A DNA stretch of 64,000 nt from Oscillatoria salina IIICB1 (GTDB taxonomy: Bacteria > Cyanobacteriota > Cyanobacteriia > Cyanobacteriales > SIO1D9). The notes under the pieces are model-generated. The model was not told where the DNA came from. It searched no databases and saw nothing but the letters and a program-made list of their open reading frames with translations. Below are positions 18,772 to 29,780 of the stretch, one piece after another. The position numbers were made by a program, and so were the translations under genes. The stretch spans positions 1 to 64,000 of the forward strand of contig NZ_JAAHBQ010000016.1 of the NCBI RefSeq assembly GCF_020144665.1. Reading direction: 5' to 3'. Numbering within the stretch: position 1 is the first letter of the stretch; every line of letters starts with the position of its first letter.

Positions 18772-19884
18772 CTAATTTAATGCTTCGGCAGTAGCAGGAG
18801 AAGCAGCCAATTCTTCCAACTTTTCTTGCTGATCTTGGGCAATACAAGCTTGAATGCAATTCTCGATATCACCTTCTAAAGCAGGTGCGAGAGTAAAGTT
18901 TTGACTCAGGCGATGGTCAGTAATGCGATTATCTTTGTAATTGTAAGTACGAATTTTCTCAGAACGAGAACCAGTACCCACTTGAGAACGCCTCATCGAA
19001 CTAACTTCTTGTTGTTGCTCTTGTAGCTTCATTTCATAAAGTTTAGCCCGCAAAATTTGCATCGCGCGTTCGCGGTTTTGCAGTTGCGATCGCTCCTCAG
19101 TACAAAAAATTCTAATTCCAGTCGGCTTGTGGAACAAGTCTACTGCGGTTTCTACTTTGTTAACGTTTTGTCCGCCAGCGCCACCCGAACGAGCAGTTTT
19201 CAGTTCAATCTCGCCGGGATCGATTTCGATTTCCACATCATCGACTTCTGGCATTACTGCTACTGTCGCCGTAGAAGTATGAACCCTTCCTCCAGCCTCG
19301 GTGACAGGTACTCGCTGAACGCGATGAACGCCAGCTTCGTATTTCAGTTTACTGTAAACTTGCTCCCCTTGAATTTCCAGGATTGCTTCTTTAAAGCCAC
19401 CCATATCAGCCGGAGACTCACTAACTAACTTCACCGTCCAATTTTGGGATTCAGCATAGCGAGAGTACATTCGCACCAGATCGCCTGCCCAGATACTCGC
19501 TTCATCGCCACCAGTACCAGCGCGAATCTCCAACATAATATTTTTGTCATCGTTGGGATCGCGGGGCAAGAGCAAAATTGTCAGGCGATTTTCTAATTCT
19601 TCTAACCGAGATTCCAATTCTTCAACTTCCAGAGTTGCCATTTCCCGCAACTCAGGTTCAGAATTAGATTCTTTGACAATCTCTCTTGCACCAACTAACT
19701 CTTCTTGGGTATCTTTCCAAGTTTGATAAGTATTAACCGTTTCTTCCAGAGAAGAACGGGCTTTTGCTACCTTTTGCAACTCATCAGGATTAGTAGCAAT
19801 ATCGGGATCTGCCAAACGTTTCGTCAACTCCTTAAAAGTTTGTTCGACAGATTGAAGTTTTTCTAAAAGGTATATTTCCGCCAC
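18772..19884 (-). CDS. prfA: Peptide chain release factor 1
   Basis: Terminates translation at UAA/UAG. 370 residues. The stop-codon recognition tripeptide of RF1 is P193-V194-T195 in [10 protein letters not shown], and the peptidyl-hydrolysis motif GGQ is at 237-239 ([14 protein letters not shown]). Last gene of the minus-strand ribosomal cluster, 113 bases after rpmE. Also acidic and Glu-rich in domain 1, as usual. Confidence 0.96.
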   Translation of the reverse strand: MAEIYLLEKLQSVEQTFKELTKRLADPDIATNPDELQKVAKARSSLEETVNTYQTWKDTQEELVGAREIVKESNSEPELREMATLEVEELESRLEELENRLTILLLPRDPNDDKNIMLEIRAGTGGDEASIWAGDLVRMYSRYAESQNWTVKLVSESPADMGGFKEAILEIQGEQVYSKLKYEAGVHRVQRVPVTEAGGRVHTSTATVAVMPEVDDVEIEIDPGEIELKTARSGGAGGQNVNKVETAVDLFHKPTGIRIFCTEERSQLQNRERAMQILRAKLYEMKLQEQQQEVSSMRRSQVGTGSRSEKIRTYNYKDNRITDHRLSQNFTLAPALEGDIENCIQACIAQDQQEKLEELAASPATAEALN

Positions 19885-19997
19885 AATTATTACTCCTTGC
19901 GCTCGAATTAAAAAAATAGCTTGCTTTGTCTACCTCTCCTTAAACGACGCAAACCCAGCATGAAAAACTGCTGGGTGCGTCAAGCAAACAATTCAAG

Positions 19998-20225
19998 CTA
20001 TTTCTCTTTTTTGCTGGTATCGAGCATTCCGTATTTACGCAAGAAGCGATCAACCCGTCCTTCAGTATCGATAATCTTCTGCGTTCCTGTAAAGAAGGGA
20101 TGATTACCAGACCAGACATCGACGTGAATTTCTGGTTGAGTGGAACCAACAGTCATGACAACTTCGCCGTTGCAGATGACTTTCGCTTCTGGATACCATT
20201 CTGGATGAATATCAGGTTTGGGCAT
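19998..20225 (-). CDS. rpmE: 50S ribosomal protein L31
   Basis: 75 residues from the ATG at 20225, which follows AAGAGGATAACA; a frame opening at 20246 adds 7 residues without support. Signatures: MPKPDIHPEWYPEAKV and HPFFTGTQKIIDTEGRVDRF. Only one Cys remains (VICNG), so it is the zinc-free (C-minus) form common in cyanobacteria. Between rpsI and prfA in the ribosomal cluster. Confidence 0.94.
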   Translation of the reverse strand: MPKPDIHPEWYPEAKVICNGEVVMTVGSTQPEIHVDVWSGNHPFFTGTQKIIDTEGRVDRFLRKYGMLDTSKKEK

Positions 20226-20381
20226 TGTTATCCTCTTAGCTCGCAATAATCCTTGAAGATTTTTGATTTTTCTTTTTTTATCTTCGGTCGATCGCCCGCT
20301 AACTATTATTTTAACAAGTACAAATAGCGATCGCCGCTTGGGTTGCTAGCGCTACCGCACCAAGCGCAGCCAAATATTCGT

Positions 20382-20795
20382 TTATCGTTTTGAGTATTGG
20401 GGTGCTTTGCGAGCTTTGTGTAAGCCGTATTTTTTCCGCTCTTTTGCCCGTGGATCGCGTCTGAGATAGCCTTCAGTTTTCAGAGGCTGGCGATTTTCTG
20501 GGTCTAACTGACACAAAGCTCTAGCTACTCCTAGTTTAACGGCATCTGATTGACCAGTCAGCCCGCCACCATGAGCTTTGACTAAAATGTCGTACTCATT
20601 TTCGACACCCAAAGTCTCTAAAGGAGCTTTGACCGAGGAAATATAACTAGGATTGCGGTTAAAATAATCTACTCCTGGTTTGCCATTAACGACGATTTCA
20701 CCGCTACCGGGGACTAAACGGACTCGCGCGATCGAACTTTTACGGCGACCTGTACCCCAATAAACTACTTTATCTGTAGATTCTGTTGCTTGCAT
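20382..20795 (-). CDS. rpsI: 30S ribosomal protein S9
   Basis: 137 residues. Visible: [19 protein letters not shown] near the N-terminus and the basic C-terminal tail ending YSKR, whose last Arg contacts P-site tRNA. Its start overlaps the rplM stop by one base, so the two are translationally coupled as in most bacteria. Confidence 0.97.
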   Translation of the reverse strand: MQATESTDKVVYWGTGRRKSSIARVRLVPGSGEIVVNGKPGVDYFNRNPSYISSVKAPLETLGVENEYDILVKAHGGGLTGQSDAVKLGVARALCQLDPENRQPLKTEGYLRRDPRAKERKKYGLHKARKAPQYSKR

Positions 20796-21250
20796 TAGCC
20801 TTCTCCCACGGGAATTGTTTTAATTTCTAATGTTTCAGGTTGTTGTGCTTGGTGAGGATGCTCCGAACCAGCATAAACTTTTAGTTTCGTAAACAGTTTG
20901 CGACCCAAAGAAGTTTTGGGTAACATTCCTTTGACCGCTTCTTCAATAATTCTTTCTGGCAAGCGCTTTTGTAAATGAGTAAAGCTTTCTGTCTTCATAC
21001 CACCCGGTCTTCCGGAATGGCGACGGTAAACTTTTTGACTTCTTTTTTTGCCTGTTACCGCGACTTTTTCGGCGTTAATAACGATTACAAAGTCACCTGT
21101 ATCCAGATGAGGGGTAAAAGTTGGTTTATTTTTCCCTCTGAGAATTCCAGCAATTTCGCTTGCTAGCCGACCCAATCTTTGGTCAGCAGCATCGACAACA
21201 TACCATTTTCGCTCTAAATTTTCCTGAGTAGGAAGGGGTGTTTTGTTCAT
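20795..21250 (-). CDS. rplM: 50S ribosomal protein L13
   Basis: 151 residues, normal length. Core motifs [33 protein letters not shown] and RHSGRPGG are present. Coupled to rpsI by a one-base overlap and 50 bases downstream of truA. Confidence 0.97.
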   Translation of the reverse strand: MNKTPLPTQENLERKWYVVDAADQRLGRLASEIAGILRGKNKPTFTPHLDTGDFVIVINAEKVAVTGKKRSQKVYRRHSGRPGGMKTESFTHLQKRLPERIIEEAVKGMLPKTSLGRKLFTKLKVYAGSEHPHQAQQPETLEIKTIPVGEG

Positions 21251-21300
21251 CTTAACTATTTAGTGATTACAAGTTATTTGTTAGCTACAAGCAGCGATAA

Positions 21301-22134
21301 CTAACTACCAAAGACAAATAAAGGTTGAGTATCAAACCAGACTTCTTTAGGAAAAGGAAATTCCGGATAGCCTACCCTTAACAAACATAAACCTTTGGCG
21401 GGGGCAGCATACTTAACTTCTTCGCGTCTTTGATTCCGCCAAATCTCGGTAAACTCCAAGAGCGATCGCTTCGAGGAACCTACTTCGACGAGCATTCCTA
21501 CTAGCAGTCTTACCATCCCGTACAAAAATCCATTTGCTTGAATTTCAATATTCAGAAATGCTCCTCGGCGATAGCATTCTGCGGCTTGGATTTCCACCCA
21601 AGAATGGCGGCGAGCCGAGCCAGCCCGATGAAATGCTGCGAGGTGGTGTTTTCCGAGCAAAGGAGTTAAAGCTGCTTGGATGGAAGACTCTTCCAGAGGC
21701 GCTAGATAATAATGCCAACTAAACGGCGTTACAAACAAATTCGATCGCCCTTCGGTGTAGATCGTATAACGATAGCGCCGCCAACTCGCACTAAAGCGAG
21801 CGTGCCAGTCTGGAGCGACAGCCGCCGAACCTCGGATTAAAATATCATCTGGCAACCAGGAGTTAAGGACTTTTTCCCAGCGTTCGGGGGGAATTGGACT
21901 CTGATGCTCAAAATGAGCTACCTGCGCGGCAGCGTGGACTCCAGAATCAGTTCGTCCGGCTCCATGTAAGGTTACGGGATGTCCGAGAATTTTCGCTAAA
22001 GCTGTTTCAATCTCTTCCTGGACTGTCCGATGGTTCGGTTGGCGTTGCCAACCATGAAAATTAGTGCCTAGGTATTGGATTACCAAGGCAATTCGCTGTC
22101 GCTCAGGCTGTGAGTGTAGATTATCGTTTTTCAT
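21301..22134 (-). CDS. truA: tRNA pseudouridine(38-40) synthase TruA
   Basis: 277 residues. Modifies uridines 38-40 of the anticodon stem-loop. The catalytic Asp is D63 in GAGRTDSGVHA; YLGTNFHGWQRQP and FLYGMVRLLVG are family blocks. It sits between rplQ and rplM, the standard cyanobacterial position in the ribosomal cluster. Confidence 0.95.
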   Translation of the reverse strand: MKNDNLHSQPERQRIALVIQYLGTNFHGWQRQPNHRTVQEEIETALAKILGHPVTLHGAGRTDSGVHAAAQVAHFEHQSPIPPERWEKVLNSWLPDDILIRGSAAVAPDWHARFSASWRRYRYTIYTEGRSNLFVTPFSWHYYLAPLEESSIQAALTPLLGKHHLAAFHRAGSARRHSWVEIQAAECYRRGAFLNIEIQANGFLYGMVRLLVGMLVEVGSSKRSLLEFTEIWRNQRREEVKYAAPAKGLCLLRVGYPEFPFPKEVWFDTQPLFVFGS

Positions 22135-22216
22135 CTATCAACCAAAAGCGCGATCGCTTTGTCCCAACGTTCTTAACCACGTCTGTACTAACTAGCCGAC
22201 CGCAAAATGGATAAAT

Positions 22217-22567
22217 TTAAATCAGTTCGATAATCGCCATTTCAGCATTGTCGCCGCGACGACGCTTAGTGCGGACAATTCGGGTATACCCTCCTTGACG
22301 ATTTCCATAGCGATCTTGAACGTTCGCAAACAGAGCATGAACTAAATCTTTATCGTAAAGATAGCCAATTGCCTGTCTTCTCGCTGCCAAAGAGCCATTT
22401 TTGGCAAGAGTAACCATTTTGTCCACTTCTTTGCGCACTGCTTTCGCGCGAATTAAAGTAGTTTTAATTTGACCGTGACGAATTAATTCTGTCGCCAGCG
22501 ATCGCAGTAAAGCCCGACGTTGGTCGGCTGGTCTTCCTAATTCTGGTACTTTACGCCGATGACGCAT
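22217..22567 (-). CDS. rplQ: 50S ribosomal protein L17
   Basis: 116 residues from the ATG at 22567, behind CGGGAGAAAAAA; a frame from 22597 would add ten non-conserved residues. [20 protein letters not shown] and the C-terminal [19 protein letters not shown] identify it. 55 bases after rpoA. Confidence 0.95.
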   Translation of the reverse strand: MRHRRKVPELGRPADQRRALLRSLATELIRHGQIKTTLIRAKAVRKEVDKMVTLAKNGSLAARRQAIGYLYDKDLVHALFANVQDRYGNRQGGYTRIVRTKRRRGDNAEMAIIELI

Positions 22568-22622
22568 TTTTTTCTCCCGTTCTGTTTTACTCGACAAAAA
22601 ACTTTGCTTGTAGCTAATTTAC

Positions 22623-23564
22623 TTAACCAGCTTTTGATTTTTCTTGGGGAAGGGTAATTCCCATATGTCGCTGTAAAGCTTCGATTACTTCTTCAGCCGA
22701 CTTTTGACCAAAGTTTTTGATTTCCAAAAGGTCTTCTTGGCTGTAGTCAAGCAAATCTGCCACTGAGTTAATTTGCGCCCGTTTTAAACAGTTATAAGCA
22801 CGTACTGACAACTGTAGTTCTTCGATCGGAATTTGACGGGCTTCATTATCCTTATCATCGTCTTCTTCGTCAAGCTCTTGAATGTTGAGATCCTTAATCG
22901 GGTTAAACAAATCAACAACAATACCTGCTGCTTGCGAAAGAGCTTCATCTGGCTTTAAACTGCCATTAGTCCAGATCTCCAACGTTAGTCGATCTTTTGC
23001 TAAAGAACCATCGGCAAGTGTATCTTCGACGCTGTAATTAACCTTAGTAACAGGCATAAATACCGCATCAATTTGCAGGAAATCTAAAGATGTAGTTTCA
23101 TCCCTGCCTCGATCTATGGCTCGATATCCTTGACCTTTTTCAATGCGAAACTCCATTTCCAGTTTGGCATCTTCGGAAAGAGTCGCTACATACTGGTTCT
23201 GATCGACAACTTCTATTTCTGAGGGGAGATCGAACTGAGCCGCCGTTACTGTACCGGGTCCTGTTGCCACGAGCCGACCAATTTGAGGTGTCGAGCTATA
23301 ACTTTTGAAGACAATCTCTTTCATATTTAAAAGGATTTCTAAGACATCTTCTCGTACCCCTTTAATGGTCGCAAATTCGTGACTTACTCCCGCAATACGG
23401 ACGGCTGTCACTGCGGCACCGTCCAGATTAGATAATAAAACCCTTCTCAAGGCGTTCCCAACTGTCGTGCCTTGACCGCGATCTAGAGGTTCTAGGACAA
23501 ATTTGCTATATTGACTTTGATTCTTGTTAGTCTTGGACTCGACACACTCAATTTGAAACCCCAC
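22623..23564 (-). CDS. rpoA: RNA polymerase alpha subunit
   Basis: 313 residues from GTG at 23564. This start is decided by AAGGGAGGTCACTCT directly upstream, an almost perfect anti-16S match, and by homology (FQIECVES is the usual cyanobacterial N-terminus); an ATG at 23585 would place the Shine-Dalgarno inside the gene. The N-terminal dimerisation domain (GQGTTVGNALRRVLLSNL) is joined by an acidic linker (LDEEDDDKDNE) to the C-terminal domain with its helix-hairpin-helix (DLLEIKNFGQKSAEEV), which contacts UP elements and activators. Confidence 0.96.
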   Translation of the reverse strand: MGFQIECVESKTNKNQSQYSKFVLEPLDRGQGTTVGNALRRVLLSNLDGAAVTAVRIAGVSHEFATIKGVREDVLEILLNMKEIVFKSYSSTPQIGRLVATGPGTVTAAQFDLPSEIEVVDQNQYVATLSEDAKLEMEFRIEKGQGYRAIDRGRDETTSLDFLQIDAVFMPVTKVNYSVEDTLADGSLAKDRLTLEIWTNGSLKPDEALSQAAGIVVDLFNPIKDLNIQELDEEDDDKDNEARQIPIEELQLSVRAYNCLKRAQINSVADLLDYSQEDLLEIKNFGQKSAEEVIEALQRHMGITLPQEKSKAG

Positions 23565-23585
23565 AGAGTGACCTCCCTTGTTCAT

Positions 23586-23827
23586 AAAACCTCACCGTAA
23601 GTTGCAAGGGATTTTGCTGTTACCCTTGCCCAGTGAGAAGAATATTCGTGCTTTTGAGTTACGATCCTCGTTGCGCTGCGTTCGCTACGCGCTTTGCCCT
23701 TCGGCGCAGCCATCGCTACTTTCACAGAAAGAATTTTTGTTTACCTTCGCTGAACGAGCAGCTATAAGTTAATTCCAGCAAGGAGCTTGCCCTTGAATTC
23801 TTCCTGCTTCCTGCAACGATTGCTCAA
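23586..23827. repeat. Repeat-bearing spacer between rpsK and rpoA
   Basis: Unusually long gap (about 260 bases) inside the ribosomal cluster. It contains the stretch GCGTTCGCTACGCGCTTTGC followed by CCTTCGGCGCAGCC, a family of imperfect palindromes common in cyanobacterial spacers and related to the cores at 59600 and 59814. The rpoA Shine-Dalgarno lies at its left edge. No open frame is credible. Confidence 0.5.
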
Positions 23828-24220
23828 TTACACTCGACGCCGCTTCGGGGGGCGGCAACCGTTATGTGGTATCGGTGTTACATCGCGAATCAGGGTTATT
23901 TCTAATCCAGCAGCTTGTAAAGCTCGAATAGCGGTTTCTCTACCTGCTCCTGGACCGCTAACCATTACTTCTACTTGACGCATTCCTTGTTCAATTGCCC
24001 GACGTGCTGCACTGTCTGCTGCTGTCTGCGCGGCGAAGGGAGTACCTTTTTTTGCTCCTTTGAAGCCACTCGAACCAGAAGATGCCCAGGATATTACGTC
24101 ACCTCTGGTATCGGAAATTGTGACAATTGTGTTATTAAATGTGGAGGTAATATGAGCTACTCCGTTGGGAACATTGCGTTTTTGCTTTTTTGCACCACTT
24201 TTTTTTGTTGGTCGCGCCAT
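23828..24220 (-). CDS. rpsK: 30S ribosomal protein S11
   Basis: 130 residues. Contains [37 protein letters not shown] and the C-terminal [13 protein letters not shown]. Member of the alpha-operon part of the cluster, between rpsM and rpoA. Confidence 0.97.
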   Translation of the reverse strand: MARPTKKSGAKKQKRNVPNGVAHITSTFNNTIVTISDTRGDVISWASSGSSGFKGAKKGTPFAAQTAADSAARRAIEQGMRQVEVMVSGPGAGRETAIRALQAAGLEITLIRDVTPIPHNGCRPPKRRRV

Positions 24221-24382
24221 CTTGTTTTACTTTGAGATAGTTCAACTAATTTGAGTTACCTTAATCTGGTAGTTCTCTTTATTTATTTGCTGTCCGCTTT
24301 AAGCTATTTAGCGAAACGGAAAATTTTTCTGCTGGCTGCAATTGTGACTTGACAGATATTACTTCTGAAGTCTTTGCCTAAC

Positions 24383-24766
24383 CTATTTCTTGGCTGCAGC
24401 TTTTTTCTTGCCAGCTACTGTCAGTCGTCTACCCCTACGGGTTCGAGCATTAGTTCTGGTTCGCTGCCCCCGCACTGGTAAACCGGAACGGTGACGGCGA
24501 CCGCGATAGGTTCCTATATCAACTAAGCGCTTAATATTCATCGATTCCCAACGTCTCAAATCTCCTTCGACTTGATACTTACTCTCGATGTGCGATCGCA
24601 AAGTTGCTACTTCTTCGTCAGTTAAATCTCGTACTCTTGTATCTGGATTAATACTTGTGTTCTCCAAAATTTCTTGAGAACGAGATAAACCGATACCGTA
24701 TATATAAGTCAGACCTATTTCAACACGCTTGTCACGCGGCAGGTCTACTCCACTAATCCGTGCCAC
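24383..24766 (-). CDS. rpsM: 30S ribosomal protein S13
   Basis: 127 residues. [34 protein letters not shown] and the [16 protein letters not shown] block are diagnostic; the C-terminus is the usual Lys/Ala tail that reaches the tRNA sites. 78 bases after rpmJ. Confidence 0.97.
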   Translation of the reverse strand: MARISGVDLPRDKRVEIGLTYIYGIGLSRSQEILENTSINPDTRVRDLTDEEVATLRSHIESKYQVEGDLRRWESMNIKRLVDIGTYRGRRHRSGLPVRGQRTRTNARTRRGRRLTVAGKKKAAAKK

Positions 24767-24844
24767 TCTCTTTTCTCCCTAATCAGCGCTGTTTTCCTAC
24801 TAATTTTTCTCAGCTCATCAAACTAATCATTGATTCGCTGTTTA

Positions 24845-24958
24845 CTAGCCTTGGCGTTGCTTGTGCTTTGGGTTTTCGCAAATCACCATGACTCGACCGC
24901 GCCGTCTGATGACGCGGCATTTTTCACAAATTTTTTTTACTGAGGCTCGAACTTTCAT
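24845..24958 (-). CDS. rpmJ: 50S ribosomal protein L36 (37 codons)
   Basis: Short gene read directly from the complement: ATG at 24958, TAG at 24845-24847, 37 residues. It begins [14 protein letters not shown] and ends PKHKQRQG, with the zinc ligands C11, C14, C27 and H32 of the C-plus form. It lies between infA and rpsM, the conserved location, which supports the call. Confidence 0.96.
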   Translation of the reverse strand: MKVRASVKKICEKCRVIRRRGRVMVICENPKHKQRQG

Positions 24959-25064
24959 GCTTTTTCTGGCGACGCTGCAAACATTGCATTATATCAGTTT
25001 TTGGGCGTTTATTTCTATAACTATAACTATTTACAAATTTTCAATAGCTACTCTTTAGTTATAC

Positions 25065-25289
25065 TTATTTCTTTCTCAAACGATAAGTAATTCTTCCTTT
25101 ACTCAAGTCGTAAGGAGTCAGTTCTACTTTCACTCGGTCTCCGGGCAAAATTTTGATGTAGTTGCGACGGATTTTACCAGAAATATGAGCGAGAACTTTA
25201 TGTTCGTTATCTAGCTCTACGCGAAACATAGCATTAGGCAGTGATTCTGTCACCGTGCCTTCCATTTCAATTAAATCTTGTTTAGCCAA
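25065..25289 (-). CDS. infA: Translation initiation factor IF-1
   Basis: 74 residues, a single S1/OB fold. [20 protein letters not shown] and [20 protein letters not shown] are characteristic. It lies between adk and rpmJ, with a 255-base AT-rich gap upstream that may carry an internal promoter. Confidence 0.97.
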   Translation of the reverse strand: MAKQDLIEMEGTVTESLPNAMFRVELDNEHKVLAHISGKIRRNYIKILPGDRVKVELTPYDLSKGRITYRLRKK

Positions 25290-25544
25290 GTTTGTTAACC
25301 CTCCATTGCGAATAAGACGCGAATTTAAGTTATCTGAGTTTAGTGACTATCATTCTCGTCTTGGATTTTGTTGAGTATTTGGTTTAATATATTTTATCAA
25401 AAATTTACTAAATTCAACTAGCTACACAAAAACCCTATTATAATGATACTCGAAAAAGAAATCCAGAAAAAGGCAAACTTATTAAGTAAGTCTCGATCTG
25501 GCTAAGTATTCCTGTCGCTTACAACTAACTTTTTTCAAGAGTTA

Positions 25545-26099
25545 TCAAGAAGCGATCGCCTCTAAGAGAGACTCAGTTACTTGTTCGGGATGGCGATCGC
25601 CGTCAATTGACTGCAACAATTGGCGCTGACGATAAAAATCGATCAAAGGTTCTGTTTGCTCGCGATAGACATCCAAACGCCGACGAATTGTTTCTTCAGT
25701 ATCATCGAGACGACCTCGTTTAAGCAGTCGTTCAACCAAAACTTCATCCGGTACTTCTAAATTCAACACCCAATCGTACTTTTGACCCAAGCCTGCCAAA
25801 AGTTGTAACAAAAACTCAGCTTGAGTTACATTCCGAGGAAAGCCATCAAGAATCCATCCTTCTCGAGCATCGGATTGACTCAAACGTTCTCGAATCAAAT
25901 CCAAAATCAATTCATCAGGTACAAGTTCCCCAGCATCAACATACTTTTGAGCCTTTTGTCCCAAGAGAGTATTTTCCTTAATCGCATTGCGTAGAATTTC
26001 CCCGGTTGAAATATGAGGAATTTCTAACGAACTCGCCAAACGTCCTGCCTGAGTACCCTTCCCTGCTCCCGGCGCTCCCAAAAAAATTAATCGCGTCAC
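25545..26099 (-). CDS. adk: Adenylate kinase
   Basis: Converts AMP and ATP to two ADP. 184 residues from GTG at 26099, matching the usual cyanobacterial N-terminus ([17 protein letters not shown] with the P-loop). A frame from the ATG at 26156 would prepend 19 hydrophobic residues that the family lacks. The weak point is that the GAAGGA element almost touches the [13 protein letters not shown] and the short LID region ([14 protein letters not shown]) mark the short-form bacterial enzyme. Next to secY, as in many bacteria. Confidence 0.92.
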   Translation of the reverse strand: MTRLIFLGAPGAGKGTQAGRLASSLEIPHISTGEILRNAIKENTLLGQKAQKYVDAGELVPDELILDLIRERLSQSDAREGWILDGFPRNVTQAEFLLQLLAGLGQKYDWVLNLEVPDEVLVERLLKRGRLDDTEETIRRRLDVYREQTEPLIDFYRQRQLLQSIDGDRHPEQVTESLLEAIAS

Positions 26100-26222
26100 T
26101 CCTTCTTTTACACAGCAACCAAAAGAAGCAAAAGTAAAAAGAGCTAAGGGAAACATCTTTTTACTTTCTACTTCCTTAATGCGTGTCCTCCAAATTAATT
26201 ATGTACAAAAAACATTTTTCAA

Positions 26223-27557
26223 TTACTGCTTGACCATTCCTTCATAGCGCTGGGAGATCACGTAAGTTTGAATTTGTTTAGCTGTATCGATCGCCACACC
26301 CACCAAAATCAGTAAAGAAGTAGCACCAAAGCCTCTAAAGGTAGCGACATTAGTAGCACTTTCTACTGCGGTAGGTACTGTTGCCACAATACCCAGAAAG
26401 ATTGCACCTAAAAAAGTCAAACGATTTAATACTCCCTCCAGATATTCGCTAGTAGCCTTACCAGGGCGAATTCCGGGAATACTAGACCCCATCTTTTTCA
26501 AATTTTGCGACATATCGACGGGGTTAACAATTAAAGAAGCGTAAAAGTAACTGAAGAACAGAATTAACAGCAAATAAGTCACCAAATAAGGCCAATCACC
26601 AGGTCTTAAAGCATTGGCTACTCCCACCAAAACTCGATTAACTCCTGCCAGAAAACCTGTACTTTCTTCAGGACTAATAAATCTAGCGAGAGATGAAGGT
26701 ATAATCAAGACTGCTGAGGCGAAAATAATCGGCATCACACCACCTTGATTAAGACGCAAGGGCAAATAAGCAGTCCTTTCGCGATAAAGACGACGCCCTA
26801 CTTGACGACGAGCAGAAATAATCGGGATGCGGCGAGTTCCTTCTTGGACGAAAACGATGCCGACAATCATCACTAAGAAAACCAAGAGCAAGATTACCAC
26901 TTGAGCTACGGTTTCTCTACCCCCTTGTTGAGCAAACTCAATGGTCTGACCTAGAGTTCTTGGTAAAACTGCGGCGATGTTGACGAAAATTAGTAACGAA
27001 GCACCGTTACCAATTCCTCGCTCAGTAATCAACTCTGATATCCACATCACGAACATCGAGCCAGCAGTTAGTGCTAAAACTGTTTCAATCACAAACCAGA
27101 GTCCGGGATTAACCGCAAAAGGTCTGAGTAAACCGACTGTAATCGCCGTACTTTGAATAATTGCCCAGCCTAGTGCAACATAGCGAGTAATCTGAGAAAT
27201 TTTTCTCCGTCCCGCTTCTCCTTCATTTTTCTGCAAATTTTCTAAGGCGGGAATTGCAGCAGTGAGAAGCTGCATGATGATTGAAGCATTAATGTAAGGT
27301 AAAATGCCCAGAGCAAAAATACCCAAGGCAGAAAGACCGCCTCCTGTAAAAATGTCCAATAATCCGGTAATCGGACTATTCTGAAGCTGTTCGGCAAACC
27401 TAGTGCGGTCAATTCCTGGTACGGGTATAAAAACGCCGAACCTGACTAAAATTATCAAACCAACGGTGACAAGCAGCCGACCTCGAAGCCCGGCAGCTTG
27501 TGCCATTTGCATAAAAGTTTCTTGAGCCGTTGGTGTTTTTTCTCGACTAACTACCAT
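26223..27557 (-). CDS. secY: Preprotein translocase subunit SecY
   Basis: 444 residues, ten membrane helices forming the protein-conducting channel of plasma and thylakoid membranes. GIDRTRFAEQL, LGILPYINASIIMQLL and GERGIGNGASLLIF-like segments (here ITERGIGNGASLLIF) are typical, with the cytoplasmic loop RRIPIISARRQVG. It lies 168 bases after rplO; that gap contains a CCTCAA/TTGAGG hairpin near 27626-27644. Confidence 0.97.
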   Translation of the reverse strand: MVVSREKTPTAQETFMQMAQAAGLRGRLLVTVGLIILVRFGVFIPVPGIDRTRFAEQLQNSPITGLLDIFTGGGLSALGIFALGILPYINASIIMQLLTAAIPALENLQKNEGEAGRRKISQITRYVALGWAIIQSTAITVGLLRPFAVNPGLWFVIETVLALTAGSMFVMWISELITERGIGNGASLLIFVNIAAVLPRTLGQTIEFAQQGGRETVAQVVILLLVFLVMIVGIVFVQEGTRRIPIISARRQVGRRLYRERTAYLPLRLNQGGVMPIIFASAVLIIPSSLARFISPEESTGFLAGVNRVLVGVANALRPGDWPYLVTYLLLILFFSYFYASLIVNPVDMSQNLKKMGSSIPGIRPGKATSEYLEGVLNRLTFLGAIFLGIVATVPTAVESATNVATFRGFGATSLLILVGVAIDTAKQIQTYVISQRYEGMVKQ

Positions 27558-27725
27558 AAAGGGCTACCTCTAGAAAGTTGGCAGGGAGCGTAAGTTGCGA
27601 GGTTTTCCCCATCAAACTGCAACTTCCTCAATTGGAACTTGAGGAGCGAATTGCACCGAACCTTGTCCGTACCTAATGGTTAGATAATTATCCATAGGTA
27701 AACCGAGGTTCGAGCCGATCGCGTC

Positions 27726-28172
27726 CTAAGCGATCGCTTCGCAACTGCCACCAGCAGCCTCTATTTTTTTGCGGGCGCCAGCAGTAAAAGCCGCAGCTTT
27801 TACCTGAAGGGGAACGTTTAATTCTCCATCGCCGAGAATTTTCAACGGTCCATCATTGCTGGTAACGATACCCCTTTCCATCAAAGAGGCGAGGGTTACT
27901 TCTGTGTTGGCAGGCAGCGATGCTAACTTACTTACATTAATCGTAGTGTAACGGCGTTTGTTAACTACAGTAAAGTGTTTTAATTTAGGAATCCGGCGAT
28001 ACAGAGGCATTTGTCCGCCTTCAAAGCCTGGTTTGGTTCCGGTACCTGAGCGAGATTTTTGTCCCCGCATACCTTTACCACAACTAGCGCCTTGTCCGGC
28101 AGAAATCCCGCGCCCAACGCGGCGAGGGCGCTGTTTTGAGCCTTCTTTTGGTCCAATATTATTAAGTCTCAT
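27726..28172 (-). CDS. rplO: 50S ribosomal protein L15
   Basis: 148 residues. [20 protein letters not shown] and [18 protein letters not shown] form the Gly/Lys-rich N-terminus; the C-terminal globular part ends [13 protein letters not shown]. rpmD (L30) is absent between rpsE and rplO, as is usual in cyanobacteria. Confidence 0.96.
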   Translation of the reverse strand: MRLNNIGPKEGSKQRPRRVGRGISAGQGASCGKGMRGQKSRSGTGTKPGFEGGQMPLYRRIPKLKHFTVVNKRRYTTINVSKLASLPANTEVTLASLMERGIVTSNDGPLKILGDGELNVPLQVKAAAFTAGARKKIEAAGGSCEAIA

Positions 28173-28218
28173 AATTTTCTTCCCATCTGCACAATATTTG
28201 CAGGCAAAAAAGTTTCTC

Positions 28219-28740
28219 CTAAGCGTAAAGCTTTTCGACCGAAACTCCTCTTTCTTCTGCTACTTCGGAAAAAGTACGGATACTTTCTAAAGCATCAATT
28301 GCTGCTCTAGCGTTATTTAAAGGATTATTAGAACCTAGTTGTTTGGCGAGAATGTTTTGCACTCCCGCAAGTTCTAAAACTGTCCTCACTGCACCCCCGG
28401 CAATTACACCTGTACCTGGGGCTGCGGGTCGCATCATTACCTTTGCTCCTCCGGAAACCCCACTTGTGGGATGAGAAATCGAGTTCGCTTTGGTGAGGGC
28501 AATATCGATCAGTTGTTTTTTGCCATCAGCAACACCTTTGCGGACAGCACCAATTACATCACTAGCTTTACCCACACCTACGCCTACTTGACCTTTTTCA
28601 TTGCCAACGACGACGATCGCGCGGAAGCTAAGTTTTTTACCGCCTTTAACAACTTTACTAACGCGGCGGATTTGAATCACCCGCTCTTGCCAATTAGTTT
28701 CTTTTTCTTTAGCGCGGCTACTTTTGCGACGTTTTGCCAT
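28219..28740 (-). CDS. rpsE: 30S ribosomal protein S5
   Basis: 173 residues. [20 protein letters not shown] and [19 protein letters not shown] are diagnostic. Located between rplR and rplO. Confidence 0.97.
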   Translation of the reverse strand: MAKRRKSSRAKEKETNWQERVIQIRRVSKVVKGGKKLSFRAIVVVGNEKGQVGVGVGKASDVIGAVRKGVADGKKQLIDIALTKANSISHPTSGVSGGAKVMMRPAAPGTGVIAGGAVRTVLELAGVQNILAKQLGSNNPLNNARAAIDALESIRTFSEVAEERGVSVEKLYA

Positions 28741-28792
28741 AATTAAATTCCTTTTTCTGACAATCCATAACTAAACTTAAAGTAAAGATAGA

Positions 28793-29155
28793 TTAAAAAT
28801 CTAATCCTGCTTCACGGGCAGCTTCAGCTAGAGCTTTAACCCGACCATGATAAATGTTACCGCCGCGATCGAAAACTACTTTTTTAATTCCTTGGGAGAG
28901 CGATCGCTCGGCGACTAATTTCCCCACTGCCGAAGATGCTTCACAAGTAGCGGCTGATTCCAATTGCGCTCTCAACTCTGTATCCAAAGTTGAGGCTGCT
29001 GCTAAGGTATGTTGCTTGGTATCGTCAATCACCTGAGCATAAATGTGCTGATTAGAGCGGAAAACAGATAATCTGGGGCGCTCTGACGTACCATTTACTT
29101 TTTTGCGTAACCGCCGATGACGGCGCTGAACTAATTCTTTGCGAGTTAACTTCAT
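28793..29155 (-). CDS. rplR: 50S ribosomal protein L18
   Basis: 120 residues. Basic N-terminus ([19 protein letters not shown]) and the [20 protein letters not shown] block that helps bind 5S rRNA. Only 2 bases separate it from rplF, so they are translationally coupled. Confidence 0.97.
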   Translation of the reverse strand: MKLTRKELVQRRHRRLRKKVNGTSERPRLSVFRSNQHIYAQVIDDTKQHTLAAASTLDTELRAQLESAATCEASSAVGKLVAERSLSQGIKKVVFDRGGNIYHGRVKALAEAAREAGLDF

Positions 29156-29157
29156 TT

Positions 29158-29697
29158 TTACTTCTTACCTGCCTTACCAGCTTTACGTCTCACCATTTCG
29201 CCTGCATAGCGAATACCTTTACCTTTATAGGGTTCTGGAGGACGAACGCCACGAATTTTCGCGGCGACGTTACCAACCACTTCTTTATTAAACCCAGTTA
29301 CAATTACTTCCGTATTTTTTTCTACTGCCACGGAAACGCCTTCGGGCATTTCTATTTCTACGGGATGACTATAACCCACAGTTAGGATCAGTTTTTTCCC
29401 CTGTGCCTGCGCCCGATAACCGACACCTTGGATTTGCAATCGTTTCTCAAATCCTTTGGAAACACCTTCAACCATGTTATTTACCAAGGTGCGGGATAAG
29501 CCGTGACGCTGGCGAGCAACTCTCGAATCATCCCGTCGCAAAACCCGCAGGGTTTTATCTTCTTGCTCTACTTTAACTTGAGGTGGCAGCACCCGCTCTA
29601 ATTGACCCTTCGGTCCTTTAACCGCGACTTTTTGCCCATCGATTTCCACGCTTACTTGATCGGGAATTTCAATCGGACGCTTGCCGATACGAGACAT
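29158..29697 (-). CDS. rplF: 50S ribosomal protein L6
   Basis: 179 residues: two repeated L6 folds. [20 protein letters not shown] opens the protein and [16 protein letters not shown] is the conserved C-terminal block. Confidence 0.97.
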   Translation of the reverse strand: MSRIGKRPIEIPDQVSVEIDGQKVAVKGPKGQLERVLPPQVKVEQEDKTLRVLRRDDSRVARQRHGLSRTLVNNMVEGVSKGFEKRLQIQGVGYRAQAQGKKLILTVGYSHPVEIEMPEGVSVAVEKNTEVIVTGFNKEVVGNVAAKIRGVRPPEPYKGKGIRYAGEMVRRKAGKAGKK

Positions 29698-29780
29698 AAT
29701 TAACTACTCCTTTGTTATTTGTTGTTTGCCATTAGTTCCTCTCAGTTACTGTTATTTTTTTAGTAACTAATGACTAATAA

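Noticed and set aside
24861-25058. 65-codon plus-strand frame between rpsM and infA
   Set aside because: Antisense to the real rpmJ gene at 24845-24958.
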